A stretch of 64,000 bases of DNA, from positions 212,555-276,554 of the forward strand of contig NZ_QYTW02000002.1 in the NCBI RefSeq assembly GCF_003605405.2, written 5' to 3'. The notes under the pieces are model-generated. The model worked only from the letters and a program-made list of their open reading frames with translations, ran no database searches and was not told the DNA's origin. The position numbers and the translations under genes are program-made. Numbering within the stretch: position 1 is the first letter of the stretch; every line of letters begins with the position of its first letter. The DNA comes from Siminovitchia terrae (lineage in GTDB: Bacteria; Bacillota; Bacilli; Bacillales; Bacillaceae_C). Positions 35,972 to 44,197 of this stretch are shown piece after piece.

Positions 35972-36059
35972 GAACTAACATCTTCAGCAAAATATCATCT
36001 AACTCACACCTCCATCATAAGATAAAATAACATGCCTAATGCGGATGGAGGTGGTTGGA

Positions 36060-38378
36060 ATGAATATTATTGGACAAAGTGTGCCCCGGAAGGAATCTTG
36101 GGAAAAAGTGAACGGCAAAGCAAAGTATACAAACGATTTTGAGTCGCAGGAAATGCTTTACGGAAAGCTTGTGACAAGCCCATACGGCCATGCAAAAATT
36201 GAAGAAATCGATACATCCAACGCACTTGAAATCACAGGAGTCCGCACCATTATTACAGGCGGAAATTTTCCGCTCGCGGGTGAAGAAATGCGTGATCGCC
36301 CGCCGATTGCTGTTGGTCGTGTACGGTACTACGGAGAGGTTGTTGCCATCGTTGTCGCAGATACCCTTGCAACAGCACAACTTGCAGCAACTCAAATCGG
36401 CATTACATATTCTCCTCTTCCGGTTGTGAATTCCCCAAGTGAAGCTCTTCAACCGGGCGCCCCCCTGCTTCATGAAAACCTCGGAAGCTATGAAAAAATT
36501 GCCGGTGTATATCCGGTACCCGGGACAAATATCGCATCGAAAATCAAAATCCGCAAAGGGAATATCAAGAAAGGCTGGGAAGAGAGCGATGTCACTATAC
36601 AAGGCTCTTTTTCGTTTAACCCGTCGGAGCATGCGGCAATGGAAACTCGTTGTTCCTTTGCGCAAATCCATGAAAATGGAATGGTAGAAATTACTTCTTC
36701 ATCACAAGCCCCTTTTATGATTAAAAAACTGATCGCGCTGTATTTTGGCCTTCCAACAGGCAGCATCCGTGTGAAAACTCCGCTGGTGGGAGGAGCCTAT
36801 GGCGGGAAGGCGTCTGTTCAGCTAGAAATATGGGCATATATTGCTTCAAAGGCGGTAGATGGCAGGCTGGTGAAAATTGTTAACGACAGGGAAGAAGATA
36901 TGGTTACCTCACCTGGACATATTGGCCTGGAGGCTACCGTCAAACTTGGTTGCACAAAAGACGGGATATTAAAAGCTGCAGAGCTTCTTTATTTATGGGA
37001 TAGCGGAGCCTATGCCGATAAATCGATCGACCTGGCTAGGGCAGGTGCCGTAGACTGCACGGGACCTTATCGGATTGAAAATATTTACTGCGATTCGCTT
37101 TCCATATATACGAATCACCCATATCCCGCTCCGTTTAGGGGGTTTAGCCATTCGGAGGTCCACTTCGCTTTTGAGCGGGCGATGGGTATGCTTGCAAAAA
37201 AAATAAACATGGATCCGCTTCATTTTAGATATATAAACGCAATTAAGCCGGGTGATACGACACCTACTCAGGTAAAATTAAATAGAAGCAACATCGGCAA
37301 CGTACAAAAATGCATTACCAGATTGAAAGAGTTAATCCGTTGGGATGATTGGCAAAGGATTGAAGTTGATGAAAACATAATAAGAGCCAAAGGAGTCAGT
37401 TGTATTTGGAAAACTTCAACAATTGATACAAATTCAAGCTCAGGAGTCATCTTAATGTTCAATCCAGATGGGAGCATTAACCTAATGTCCGGTGTTGTAG
37501 AAATCGGAACGGGAACAAAAACGATCTTGGCACAGATTTTAGCAGAAAGATTAAAAATGCCGGTTGAAAAAGTCTACGTTCAAATGCTGGTGAATACTCA
37601 AAATACTCCGGAGCATTGGAAAACTGTTGCAAGCAGGGGCACATTTATGGCCGGAAGAGCGGTCCTTAAAGCAGCCGACGATGTGATTTTGCAACTAAAG
37701 GAACGAGCCGCTTGCATTTTGCGCGCCCCGGTTGAAGATTTGGAAGTGGGGTATGAAAAAGTATTTCTTCGGGATGACCCAGGCATCCATATTCCTGTAA
37801 AAGATATTGCTTATGGTTATGTATATCCAAACGGGAATGCCGTCGGCGGCCAGATCATCGGCAGCGGAACATACACACTCAGACATCTGACCCGGATGGA
37901 TAAAGAAACAGGTGCAGGCAAGCCGGGCCCTGAATGGACTGTCGGCGCGCAAGGCGTGGAAATTGAAATTGATACAAGAACATACCGTTATCGGTTATTA
38001 AAAGCTGTATCCGTCATTGATATCGGCAGGGTTTTAAACCAAAAGGCAGCCGAAGGCCAGGTGATGGGAGCAATGAATATGGGCTTGTCCTTTGGAGGGC
38101 GGGAAACCTTTCTTTTTGACAAATATGCTAGGGTTCTTAATCCCCAGCTCCGAACGTACCGACCGATTCGGTTTGGAGAGCAGCCTGAATACATTGTCGA
38201 TTTTGTTCAGACCCCTCAAATTGATTCGCCATATGGGGCACGGGGCGTAGGGGAGCATGGCCTGATTGGCATGCCGGCGGCACTGGCGAATAGTTTATCC
38301 ACGGCGCTGCAGGTGAATCTACATCACCTTCCTCTTACCCCTGAATTATTATGGCGAACAAAAGAAGGGAGGACATAA
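36060..38378 (+). CDS. Molybdenum hydroxylase large subunit (xanthine dehydrogenase family)
   Basis: The 772-residue subunit binds molybdopterin. It has an N-terminal aldehyde oxidase a/b-hammerhead (SVPRKESWEKVNGKAKYTND) and Mo-binding loops such as GGAYGGKASVQLEIWAYIASK, PYPAPFRGFSHSEVHFAFERAM and SGVVEIGTGTKTILAQI. The catalytic Glu is expected in GARGVGEHGLIGMPAAL. ATG 36060 follows GGAGGTGG. With the two genes behind it, it forms an L-M-S complex that hydroxylates an N-heterocycle or aldehyde. The active-site loop does not identify the substrate, and no maturation gene is in view. Confidence 0.92.
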   Translation: MNIIGQSVPRKESWEKVNGKAKYTNDFESQEMLYGKLVTSPYGHAKIEEIDTSNALEITGVRTIITGGNFPLAGEEMRDRPPIAVGRVRYYGEVVAIVVADTLATAQLAATQIGITYSPLPVVNSPSEALQPGAPLLHENLGSYEKIAGVYPVPGTNIASKIKIRKGNIKKGWEESDVTIQGSFSFNPSEHAAMETRCSFAQIHENGMVEITSSSQAPFMIKKLIALYFGLPTGSIRVKTPLVGGAYGGKASVQLEIWAYIASKAVDGRLVKIVNDREEDMVTSPGHIGLEATVKLGCTKDGILKAAELLYLWDSGAYADKSIDLARAGAVDCTGPYRIENIYCDSLSIYTNHPYPAPFRGFSHSEVHFAFERAMGMLAKKINMDPLHFRYINAIKPGDTTPTQVKLNRSNIGNVQKCITRLKELIRWDDWQRIEVDENIIRAKGVSCIWKTSTIDTNSSSGVILMFNPDGSINLMSGVVEIGTGTKTILAQILAERLKMPVEKVYVQMLVNTQNTPEHWKTVASRGTFMAGRAVLKAADDVILQLKERAACILRAPVEDLEVGYEKVFLRDDPGIHIPVKDIAYGYVYPNGNAVGGQIIGSGTYTLRHLTRMDKETGAGKPGPEWTVGAQGVEIEIDTRTYRYRLLKAVSVIDIGRVLNQKAAEGQVMGAMNMGLSFGGRETFLFDKYARVLNPQLRTYRPIRFGEQPEYIVDFVQTPQIDSPYGARGVGEHGLIGMPAALANSLSTALQVNLHHLPLTPELLWRTKEGRT

Positions 38379-38379
38379 A

Positions 38380-39198
38380 TTGCAGCCGGATTATGTGGAA
38401 TATTACCGTCCTGGGCAGTTGGAAGAAGCGGTGGAATTGTTTCAGAGGCTAAAACAGGAAAACAAAGAACCAATGTATTGGTCCGGCGGAACCGAAATTT
38501 TAACGCTTGGCCGGCTGAATATTGATACGCCAGGTTCCATTATTGATATAAAGAAAATCCCGGAAACGATGGTGCTGGAAAAAACAGCAAAATTTTTAAC
38601 AATCGGCAGCTCTATTCCTTTGACCACTCTGGAAGAGGAGAATAGCTTTCCGTTATTAACGGAAGTTTCAGGGGAAGTCGCCGATCGGACCGCCCGAAAC
38701 AAGATTACGATTGGAGGAAATATTTGCGGAAAAATTTTTTACAGAGAAGCGGTTTTGCCTTTCCTGCTGGCGGACAGCCATGTTCTTATAGCAGATTCTC
38801 AAGGACGCAAGGAAGTTCCTATTAATGAACTAACATTGGAAGAAGGTCAACTCCTTGTATCTATTCGAACAGACGTAGCCTTTCTTCAGCTGCCTTTTAT
38901 GGCTCAGAAAATTCGAATGCAGTGGGAGACTGGTTATCCCCTCATCACCGGGGCTGCGATCAATGCATCCGGCCAGATAAGGACAGCTTTCAGCGGACTT
39001 TGTCCCTTTCCGTTTCGGTCATCAGCGGTGGAAAATGAATTAAACAGATCGGAAGTATCTATTGAGAATAGGATAGAGCGAGCTTTGGAACATGTGCCTG
39101 AACCAATCTTGGAAGATATTGAGGGATCAAAAGAGTATCGTCTCTTCGTATTACGAAACCTATTGATGGATTTTTTGCTTGAATTGGAGGGAGCCTAG
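38380..39198 (+). CDS. Molybdenum hydroxylase FAD-binding medium subunit
   Basis: The 272-residue protein has the CoxM-like FAD domain: the isoalloxazine or phosphate-binding stretch YWSGGTEILTLGRLN, LTIGSSIPLTTLEEE, and RNKITIGGNICGKIFYREAVLPFLLADS. It starts with TTG at 38380, one base after the large-subunit stop, following AGGGAGGACATAAA. Its stop overlaps the start of the small subunit. It passes electrons from the iron-sulfur subunit to its acceptor. It is slightly shorter than average. Confidence 0.9.
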   Translation: MQPDYVEYYRPGQLEEAVELFQRLKQENKEPMYWSGGTEILTLGRLNIDTPGSIIDIKKIPETMVLEKTAKFLTIGSSIPLTTLEEENSFPLLTEVSGEVADRTARNKITIGGNICGKIFYREAVLPFLLADSHVLIADSQGRKEVPINELTLEEGQLLVSIRTDVAFLQLPFMAQKIRMQWETGYPLITGAAINASGQIRTAFSGLCPFPFRSSAVENELNRSEVSIENRIERALEHVPEPILEDIEGSKEYRLFVLRNLLMDFLLELEGA

Positions 39199-39659
39199 TG
39201 GAAAGGCGCAGATATTCAGTAGAATTAGAAGTAAACGGTGAATTGGTTGATGTTGACGTACGAGCCGGAGAAACTCTCTTACATGTTCTTCGAACTAAGC
39301 TTGGATTGACTGGCGCCAAGCCCGGTTGCTTGAATGGTGATTGCGGAGCCTGCACGGTCATGGTTGGAGGGCTTCCTTTTAAATCCTGTATTATGCTGGC
39401 TGTGGAAGCTCAAGGTTATCAAATCACTACGATTGAAGGGTTGCGTGACACGCCAATTCAGCGCGCTTTTATCGAACAATTTGCTTTTCAATGCGGCTAT
39501 TGTACGCCGGGCTTTATCATTAATTGCCATTCATTGCTCCAAAACGATCCAAACCCCTCAAAAGAAACGATCAAAAGCTGGCTCTCATCGAATATATGCA
39601 GGTGCACAAGCTATCAGGAAATCAACGAAGCGATTATGTCTGTGATCAATGGCAAATGA
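39198..39659 (+). CDS. Molybdenum hydroxylase [2Fe-2S] small subunit
   Basis: The 153-residue protein has a plant-type [2Fe-2S] ferredoxin domain (GCLNGDCGACTVMVGGLPFKSC) and a helical second cluster domain (CGYCTPGFIINCHSLL and NICRCTSYQEI). GTG 39198 overlaps the stop of the preceding gene, following GGAGGGA. A terminator follows. Normal length and complete set of eight cysteines. Confidence 0.94.
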   Translation: MERRRYSVELEVNGELVDVDVRAGETLLHVLRTKLGLTGAKPGCLNGDCGACTVMVGGLPFKSCIMLAVEAQGYQITTIEGLRDTPIQRAFIEQFAFQCGYCTPGFIINCHSLLQNDPNPSKETIKSWLSSNICRCTSYQEINEAIMSVINGK

Positions 39660-39702
39660 AAAGACATCTTTATTAAAAATTAAATAGACTAGAAACTAAT
39701 AA

Positions 39703-39745
39703 GAGGATATTATGTTCAATATATGAGCATATATCCTCCTTTTTC
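39703..39745 (+). terminator. Intrinsic terminator after the molybdenum hydroxylase operon
   Basis: GAGGATAT and ATATCCTC close a stem with inner pairing, followed by CTTTTTC. Confidence 0.75.
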
Positions 39746-39905
39746 ATACGTATTAGATTCATTAATTAGACAATAAAAATATAGTTTAATATGTATACAA
39801 TAAATAGAAGCATATGTTTGTTTCGAGTGGAGGATGTATCCCACAGCGGGAGGCGTAGTAATGTCGATAGACCGAGCGTTACTATGATTTTTAGGGGGAA
39901 GTGCT

Positions 39906-40364
39906 ATTAAGGTACAAGAAGTTATTTTGGAGAATAACCATAAGAGATACATATTACTGGATCAAGAGGGATTCCCTGTAATGCCAGTCATGAAATACAT
40001 AAAGTATTTAGATAAAACAGGAAAAAGTCCGAATATTCAAAAACATATTGTTATTCCTTAAAACATTTTTTTACCTACTTAGATTAAAGAAAAAGATTAT
40101 AAGTTTAGGCTAGAAGATTTAGTAGAATTTGTGGGGTGGTTAAGAAGTCCTTATGAGAGTTCAAAAGTCACTCCCCTACAACAAGAGAAAGCAAAGCGAA
40201 CGGAAAAAACAATTAACCTTACAATTACAGTTATAGCAAACTTCTATGACTATTTATATCGAAATGAACAAGTACAAAATGACATGATGGAAAAGTTGAT
40301 AAAGCAAGTGTTTACAGGGGGTAACTCACGTTACAAAAGTTTCTTACATCATGTTAATAAGGAC
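39906..40364 (+). pseudogene. Decayed tyrosine recombinase, Tn554 TnpA-like N-terminus
   Basis: From an ATT where an ATG would be expected, the frame reads KVQEVILENNHKRYILLDQEG, then PVMKYIKYLDKTGKS, and then stops. The N-terminal SAM-like domain continues in other frames (HFFTYL, LEDLVEFVGWLRSPYESSKVTP) and then as KRTEKTINLTITVIANFYDYLYRNEQV and RYKSFLHHVNKDKP. This order matches my recollection of Tn554-type TnpA. The catalytic domain is missing: after KPSNIY the text continues with what looks like a second recombinase gene. A 145-codon open stretch (40131-40568) is the fused part. Confidence 0.65.
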
Positions 40365-40862
40365 AAGCCATCAAACATTTATATTGCTCTATTCCAATTC
40401 ACCGATAAACGTGAAGAATGGGAAAAAGACAAATGGGATGTTCGTATTTTACATGATAAATACGGTATTGATTACAACAAAAGTAAACATGACTATTTCC
40501 TTGACTTCTCAAAGATTGACGATAAGGTTCGAGAACAAGTCAAAAAATACTGTAAACTTACTAAGTAAAAATAAATTCTCTTGGAGTTCAGCAATAATTT
40601 ATGTTCATTTTCTGTCAAAGTTCTTTACATTTGTATTTTCTTTAGATCCAGCGTGGAAGGATTTAAAATCTTTAAAACGAACACATGTTGAGAAGTACAT
40701 CGAACATTTACACGAATAAGCTAAAAATAGTCTGAAACACCGAAATTCACGCCCTGAACAATATGTACATAAATCATTATCAATCATTCAAAAATTTTTT
40801 GAAGATATTCAAAGGTATGAATATGAAATGGCTCCAGAAACTCATGTGCGAATCTTTCACAA
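40365..40862 (+). pseudogene. Decayed second recombinase (Tn554 TnpB-like) fragment
   Basis: Residues such as EEWEKDKWDVRILHDKYGIDYNKSK, DYFLDFSKI and REQVKKYCK are followed, after a frameshift near 40570, by FTFVFSLDPAWKDLKSLKRTHVEKYIEHLHE. After a stop, LKHRNSRPEQYVHKSLSI and FEDIQRYEYEMAPETHVRIF follow. This is the N-terminal region of a large tyrosine recombinase such as Tn554 TnpB. It is joined to the TnpA-like part by a deletion and ends at an HNH gene fragment. Confidence 0.6.
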
Positions 40863-41372
40863 ACACTATGGAAGAAGATTAGGCTTCAGGTATTAGAAGA
40901 ACACAATTATACTTGTTCTATATGCGGATATGCCCCACCTTTTGAAGAATTAAAGAGAATTCATGTTCATGAAATAGAGGGATATGCCCAAGATGAATTA
41001 CTATGTATTCTAAAAGGGTTAGATTTAATTTGTGAAAATTGCCATGCATTTCACCATATAGGGCGAACATTTAGTGTTTTAAATAATGAGCAGACAAGTA
41101 AGCTAATATTACACTTTATAAAGGTTAATAATTGTTCAGAGGATGACTTCAACGAGTATTATAGAGCATTCGTATCTAAAAAACGGGAAGCTGAATTAAA
41201 AGCAATGAAAGAGCGTATTGCAAAATATAAAGAAATAGCCATTTCTAAAGAGAAATCCATCTTGGATAATACAGTTCTATTTCGAATCGAAGGGAACATT
41301 CCATTTAAAGAAGAAGTCATTAAACAATTAACAGATAAAGGGTTATATCGATTTTATGAGGATGAGGAATAA
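40863..41372 (+). pseudogene. HNH endonuclease-like gene, probably 5'-truncated
   Basis: An open frame without a usual start codon encodes about 169 residues: KKIRLQVLEEHNYTCSICGY, then HVHEIEGY, then LDLICENCHAFHH. These are the two zinc cysteine pairs and the H-N-H residues of a free HNH nuclease. A charged helical tail (KKREAELKAMKERIAKYKEIA) follows and the frame ends with TAA at 41370. The first codons run straight out of the recombinase remnant, so the true N-terminus is lost or starts at a rare codon. It may be a remnant of a homing or defence nuclease. Confidence 0.6.
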
Positions 41373-41428
41373 CGATTTGTAGAAGTTTTATAAAAAAGAT
41401 TGATCATTTATAATAAAGTTTGATTAAA

Positions 41429-41455
41429 AATCCTGTATCAAAGCAGGATTTTTTC
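41429..41455 (+). terminator. Intrinsic terminator
   Basis: AATCCTG and CAGGATT form a stem followed by TTTTTC, just behind the HNH fragment. The following ~200 bases contain the CGGGCCA half of a cassette-like repeat and no other gene. Confidence 0.7.
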
Positions 41456-41664
41456 TTATTCGGGCCATATTGTGGAGTTGTGTATTGTGACAGTGAAGGA
41501 AATAGTGGAGTTTTATACATCTCAAGCCTTAGCATAAAATACATCTCAGTTCCATTTACAGGAATTCATTCGCACTGTAAGATAGAAATATAAAATGGGA
41601 AGTAATGGAAAAAATGATTTTGGATTGTTTTCAGTAATTATGAAGAAAGATAAGGAGTGAGAAA

Positions 41665-41925
41665 ATGAAAAAGCTATGGCTCTTTTGGTGGATTGCTAAC
41701 ATTTTTTGGGTAGCTATTTTTGCAGTAGGTACAGCTTTCGTTTGGTTTAGGGAGGTTGATGGCGCAGGTGTTACTCAAACACCTGAGGCAAAATTATCAG
41801 CATTTATAGTTTTATTAATTGCATTTATATTCCCGGTAATAATTCAAGTTGTATGGCTAATTGTTAACCTGGTAGTTAATAGTAATAAAAAAACTAAAAT
41901 TCAGCAAATGTATTTAAGAAATTAG
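41665..41925 (+). CDS. Small two-span membrane protein (DUF3923-like)
   Basis: The 86-residue protein has two hydrophobic spans (residues ~6-28 and ~45-70) joined by an acidic loop WFREVDGAGVTQTPEAK, with a basic tail. It resembles DUF3923 proteins of Bacillus and Staphylococcus as I recall them; the function is unknown. The start follows AAGGAGTGAGAAA, a good ribosome binding site. It is the first of three small genes bounded by a shared repeat. Confidence 0.75.
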   Translation: MKKLWLFWWIANIFWVAIFAVGTAFVWFREVDGAGVTQTPEAKLSAFIVLLIAFIFPVIIQVVWLIVNLVVNSNKKTKIQQMYLRN

Positions 41926-41937
41926 CAAACTAAGCAA

Positions 41938-41989
41938 TCGGGCGCATATCTGACATAAGGATTTGCGTCCTATTTTCATTATCGGGCCA
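41938..41989 (+). repeat. Cassette-boundary repeat 1
   Basis: Pattern TCGGGCGC ... ATCTGACATAAGGAT ... GCGTCC ... TATCGGGCCA. Related copies lie at 42234-42286 and 42769-42800, with a half copy (TTCGGGCCA) near 41458. Each intergenic gap in this three-gene stretch holds one. Confidence 0.65.
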
Positions 41990-41998
41990 GATTATTGG

Positions 41999-42208
41999 GT
42001 GAGGAGTTGTTGCATTATAGATACTTTAATTGGTATTGGAATTCTTTTAGCCGTATTTGTAATACTGTTTTCACTTATGTATTGGTTGAGTAAACAACTT
42101 TACAAAAATTTAAAGCCAACAATAAACAACAGCATATTACAAAAAGATAGATTGGATTCTTTAGAAAAACGGGTAGAGTTGCTTGAAAGGAAATTAGATA
42201 ACAAATAA
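41999..42208 (+). CDS. Small membrane-anchored coiled-coil protein
   Basis: One hydrophobic span (DTLIGIGILLAVFVILFSLMYWL) precedes a short coiled-coil tail (DRLDSLEKRVELLERKLDNK). The frame is open from 41963, but the best ribosome binding site, GAGGAG at 42001-42006, points to an ATT or ATA at 42014-42017, where an ATG may have been lost. GTG 41999 is the nearest standard start. Function unknown; similar one-span proteins are common in Bacillus. Confidence 0.5.
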   Translation: MRSCCIIDTLIGIGILLAVFVILFSLMYWLSKQLYKNLKPTINNSILQKDRLDSLEKRVELLERKLDNK

Positions 42209-42233
42209 ATATCTGTTTTTCTTTATTCAATTA

Positions 42234-42286
42234 ACGGGCGCTTATCTGGAATAAAGATAATCGTCCAGTATTCCAGATTCGGGCCA
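42234..42286 (+). repeat. Cassette-boundary repeat 2
   Basis: ACGGGCGC, then ATCTGGAATA and its perfect inverted partner TATTCCAGAT enclosing AATCGTCC, then TTCGGGCCA. The 10-bp inverted repeat gives a hairpin with the conserved GGGCGC and GGGCC boxes at its base. Confidence 0.7.
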
Positions 42287-42325
42287 TTTTATTTAGTATG
42301 AGTTAATTAGAAAAAGAGGGATATT

Positions 42326-42754
42326 ATGATAAGGGCATATAAAGATACCGATATTGATATATTGATTAATATTTGGTACAAAGGTTCTTTACAAGCACAT
42401 TATTTTATTGATGCTGATTATTGGAAGGCTCAAATTGAGGAGATGAAAGAAAAGTATATTCCGATGTCAGAAACTCACGTTATAACTAGTCAATCAAAAA
42501 TTGCAGGATTCATTTCAATGGTAGATGACTATTTAGCAGCGCTCTTTATTGATGTAGCATATCAAAATAATGGGACTGGGAAAGAGTTATTGAACTTTGT
42601 AAAAAGACAAAGAGATATGATTCAGTTGAAAGTATATAAAGAAAATGTAACGGCAGTACGTTTTTATAAAAAAAATGGTTTTGTTATAAAAAAAGAATTA
42701 ACAGATGAGCAAACTGATAAGCAAGAATACTTAATGGAGTGGAGTAAAAACTAA
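42326..42754 (+). CDS. GNAT-family N-acetyltransferase
   Basis: The 142-residue single-domain GNAT has AALFIDVAYQNNGTGKELLNFVK at motif A (the acetyl-CoA pyrophosphate loop is a modified Q/R-x-x-G-x-G/A) and VTAVRFYKKNGFVIKKE at motif B. The start follows AAAGAGGGA. It is the third small gene in the cassette-like stretch. Substrate unknown; YjaB/YiaC-like members act on small molecules or protein lysines. Confidence 0.85.
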   Translation: MIRAYKDTDIDILINIWYKGSLQAHYFIDADYWKAQIEEMKEKYIPMSETHVITSQSKIAGFISMVDDYLAALFIDVAYQNNGTGKELLNFVKRQRDMIQLKVYKENVTAVRFYKKNGFVIKKELTDEQTDKQEYLMEWSKN

Positions 42755-42768
42755 TTTTTGTTCAATAA

Positions 42769-42800
42769 TCGGGCGCTTTAATGGAATAAGGAGCACTGAA
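42769..42800 (+). repeat. Cassette-boundary repeat 3 (partial)
   Basis: TCGGGCGCTTTAATGGAATAAGGAGCACTG; the second half with the GGGCCA box is missing. Confidence 0.55.
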
Positions 42801-42840
42801 ATAATCAAACTTTTTTATAACTAAAGGGGGCGTTAGCTGA

Positions 42841-42888
42841 AAAAAGGACATCACATATTAGTCATATATAATATGTGATGTCCTTTTA
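42841..42888. terminator. Perfect 19-bp hairpin, bidirectional terminator
   Basis: AAAAGGACATCACATATTA pairs fully with TAATATGTGATGTCCTTTT around an 8-base loop, with A and T runs at the ends. It closes the small-gene stretch. Bases 42889-43137 contain only the promoter region of the next regulator. Confidence 0.75.
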
Positions 42889-43137
42889 TTTATTTAACTT
42901 TTTATAATTTAGGTCTTGATAATAAATTAAAGGGGTGTCTTTACTTTTTTTCAAAAGACTGAATAGCATCAACTCCGAAGGAATAGCTTTCTATGCCTGA
43001 GAATAAATAACCATAAATTTTCTGAAAAGTAATTGTGCCGAGACGATAAGTATGATAAGTTTATAAAATGGAATGAAGTTTAAACTTCAAATTTAATTAA
43101 TTATAAAGTTATAACTTCTTGATGTGGGTGAACAGTG

Positions 43138-43983
43138 ATGAAACTGATGGAATTGATTCAGGCCCGGTACAACCACCTGTCAAAGGGACAGCAAAAGGTT
43201 GCTAGATATTTACTCAAGAATCCAAGGGAATTTGCGCTACATTCAGCCAAAGAAATTGGAGAGCAATCCGGTATTAGTGAGACGACGGTCATCCGTTTTT
43301 GTTATGCGATTGGTTTGTCAGGATATTCAGAGCTCCAAAAAACGGTGCGGGATCAAATTGTTTTTGAAAAAAGCAGTTTGACCAGCTACTATTCTTCGAA
43401 ATTAGAATTAATGGACGAACCTCGTTTTTTTGAACAGGTGATGGGAAAGGACAGCCAGTTCATCCAAGAAACGATCATGCGAATCAACGAGGCGGATTTC
43501 CATAAAGCCATTGATCGTTTGGCTTCAGCTGAGCAGGTGTATATATGCGGGTTGAGGTCATCTTTTCCAATTGCAAACTGGCTTGCTTTTTCACTTGGAA
43601 TTGTCAGAAAAAATGTTCAATTGATCCGCAGGGATACAGACGATGTTCTATCTATGATCTCAGGGATGACCAGCGGTTCTGTCCTCATTGCTCTGTCTTT
43701 TCATCGGTATATGAAGGAAACACTTCATATTGCAGAAATTGCCAAAAGCAAAGAGGCATGTATTATTGGAATTACAGATTCTCCGGTTGCTCCGATCAGG
43801 GATGTAGCCGATATTCTGTTACCGCTCCATTCTGCGGAAATGTCCACCCTGGATATTGCCCCGGCATTGATTTCATTCATCAATGCCATTGTTGCTGGTG
43901 TAACCATCAAGAATAAGGCTAATTTTGAAAAACGAAAAGAAGATTACGACCGAATCAATAGCGAAGGATTTTTCTTTAGTTAA
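43138..43983 (+). CDS. RpiR/MurR-family regulator
   Basis: The 281-residue protein has an N-terminal helix-turn-helix (SAKEIGEQSGISETTVIRFCYAIGLSGYSELQ) and a C-terminal SIS sugar-phosphate-type domain (VYICGLRSSFPIANWLAF, then VLIALSFHRYMKETLHIAEIAKSKEACIIGITDS). It lies ahead of the racemase operon and probably regulates it; the insertion of a structured element between them may have changed that coupling. A GTG at 43135 is an alternative start. SIS regulators usually sense phosphosugars, so an amino-sugar or peptidoglycan link is possible. Confidence 0.88.
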   Translation: MKLMELIQARYNHLSKGQQKVARYLLKNPREFALHSAKEIGEQSGISETTVIRFCYAIGLSGYSELQKTVRDQIVFEKSSLTSYYSSKLELMDEPRFFEQVMGKDSQFIQETIMRINEADFHKAIDRLASAEQVYICGLRSSFPIANWLAFSLGIVRKNVQLIRRDTDDVLSMISGMTSGSVLIALSFHRYMKETLHIAEIAKSKEACIIGITDSPVAPIRDVADILLPLHSAEMSTLDIAPALISFINAIVAGVTIKNKANFEKRKEDYDRINSEGFFFS

Positions 43984-43984
43984 T

Positions 43985-44179
43985 TTTAACTTCATTCAGC
44001 AGAAATCTCCCACTTCTGTAAGTGGTGAGATGAATGCATATTGGTATTCCATTCAGTGGGGGTTCAAACCCCGGCTGAATAAAGTCAAAGCCTCCGGCGG
44101 ATGCCACAGATTTTCAGAGGAAATTTATCGAGCGGGGCTCGATAAAATCTGGGCGCAAATACGCCAAGGCGAATTTGAT
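43985..44179 (+). ncRNA. HEARO/omega-RNA-like structured element, copy 4
   Basis: Complete copy: TTTAACTTCATTCAGC, the CTCCCACTTCTGTAAGTGGTGAG hairpin, GGGGGTTCAAACCCC, GCTGAATAAAG, GGCGGATGCCACAG, TTTATCGAGC-GGG-GCTCGATAAA and CAAATACGCCAAGGCGAATTTG. It sits between the RpiR stop and the acyltransferase start. Because it happens to be open in one frame, it can be misread as an N-terminal extension of the next gene. Confidence 0.75.
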
Positions 44180-44197
44180 AATGAAGAGGTAATTGAA

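Noticed and set aside
44060-44085. tRNA-like T-arm (GGGGTTCAAACCCC) in the repeats
   Set aside because: No acceptor, anticodon or D arm can be drawn around it. It is one hairpin of the larger element.
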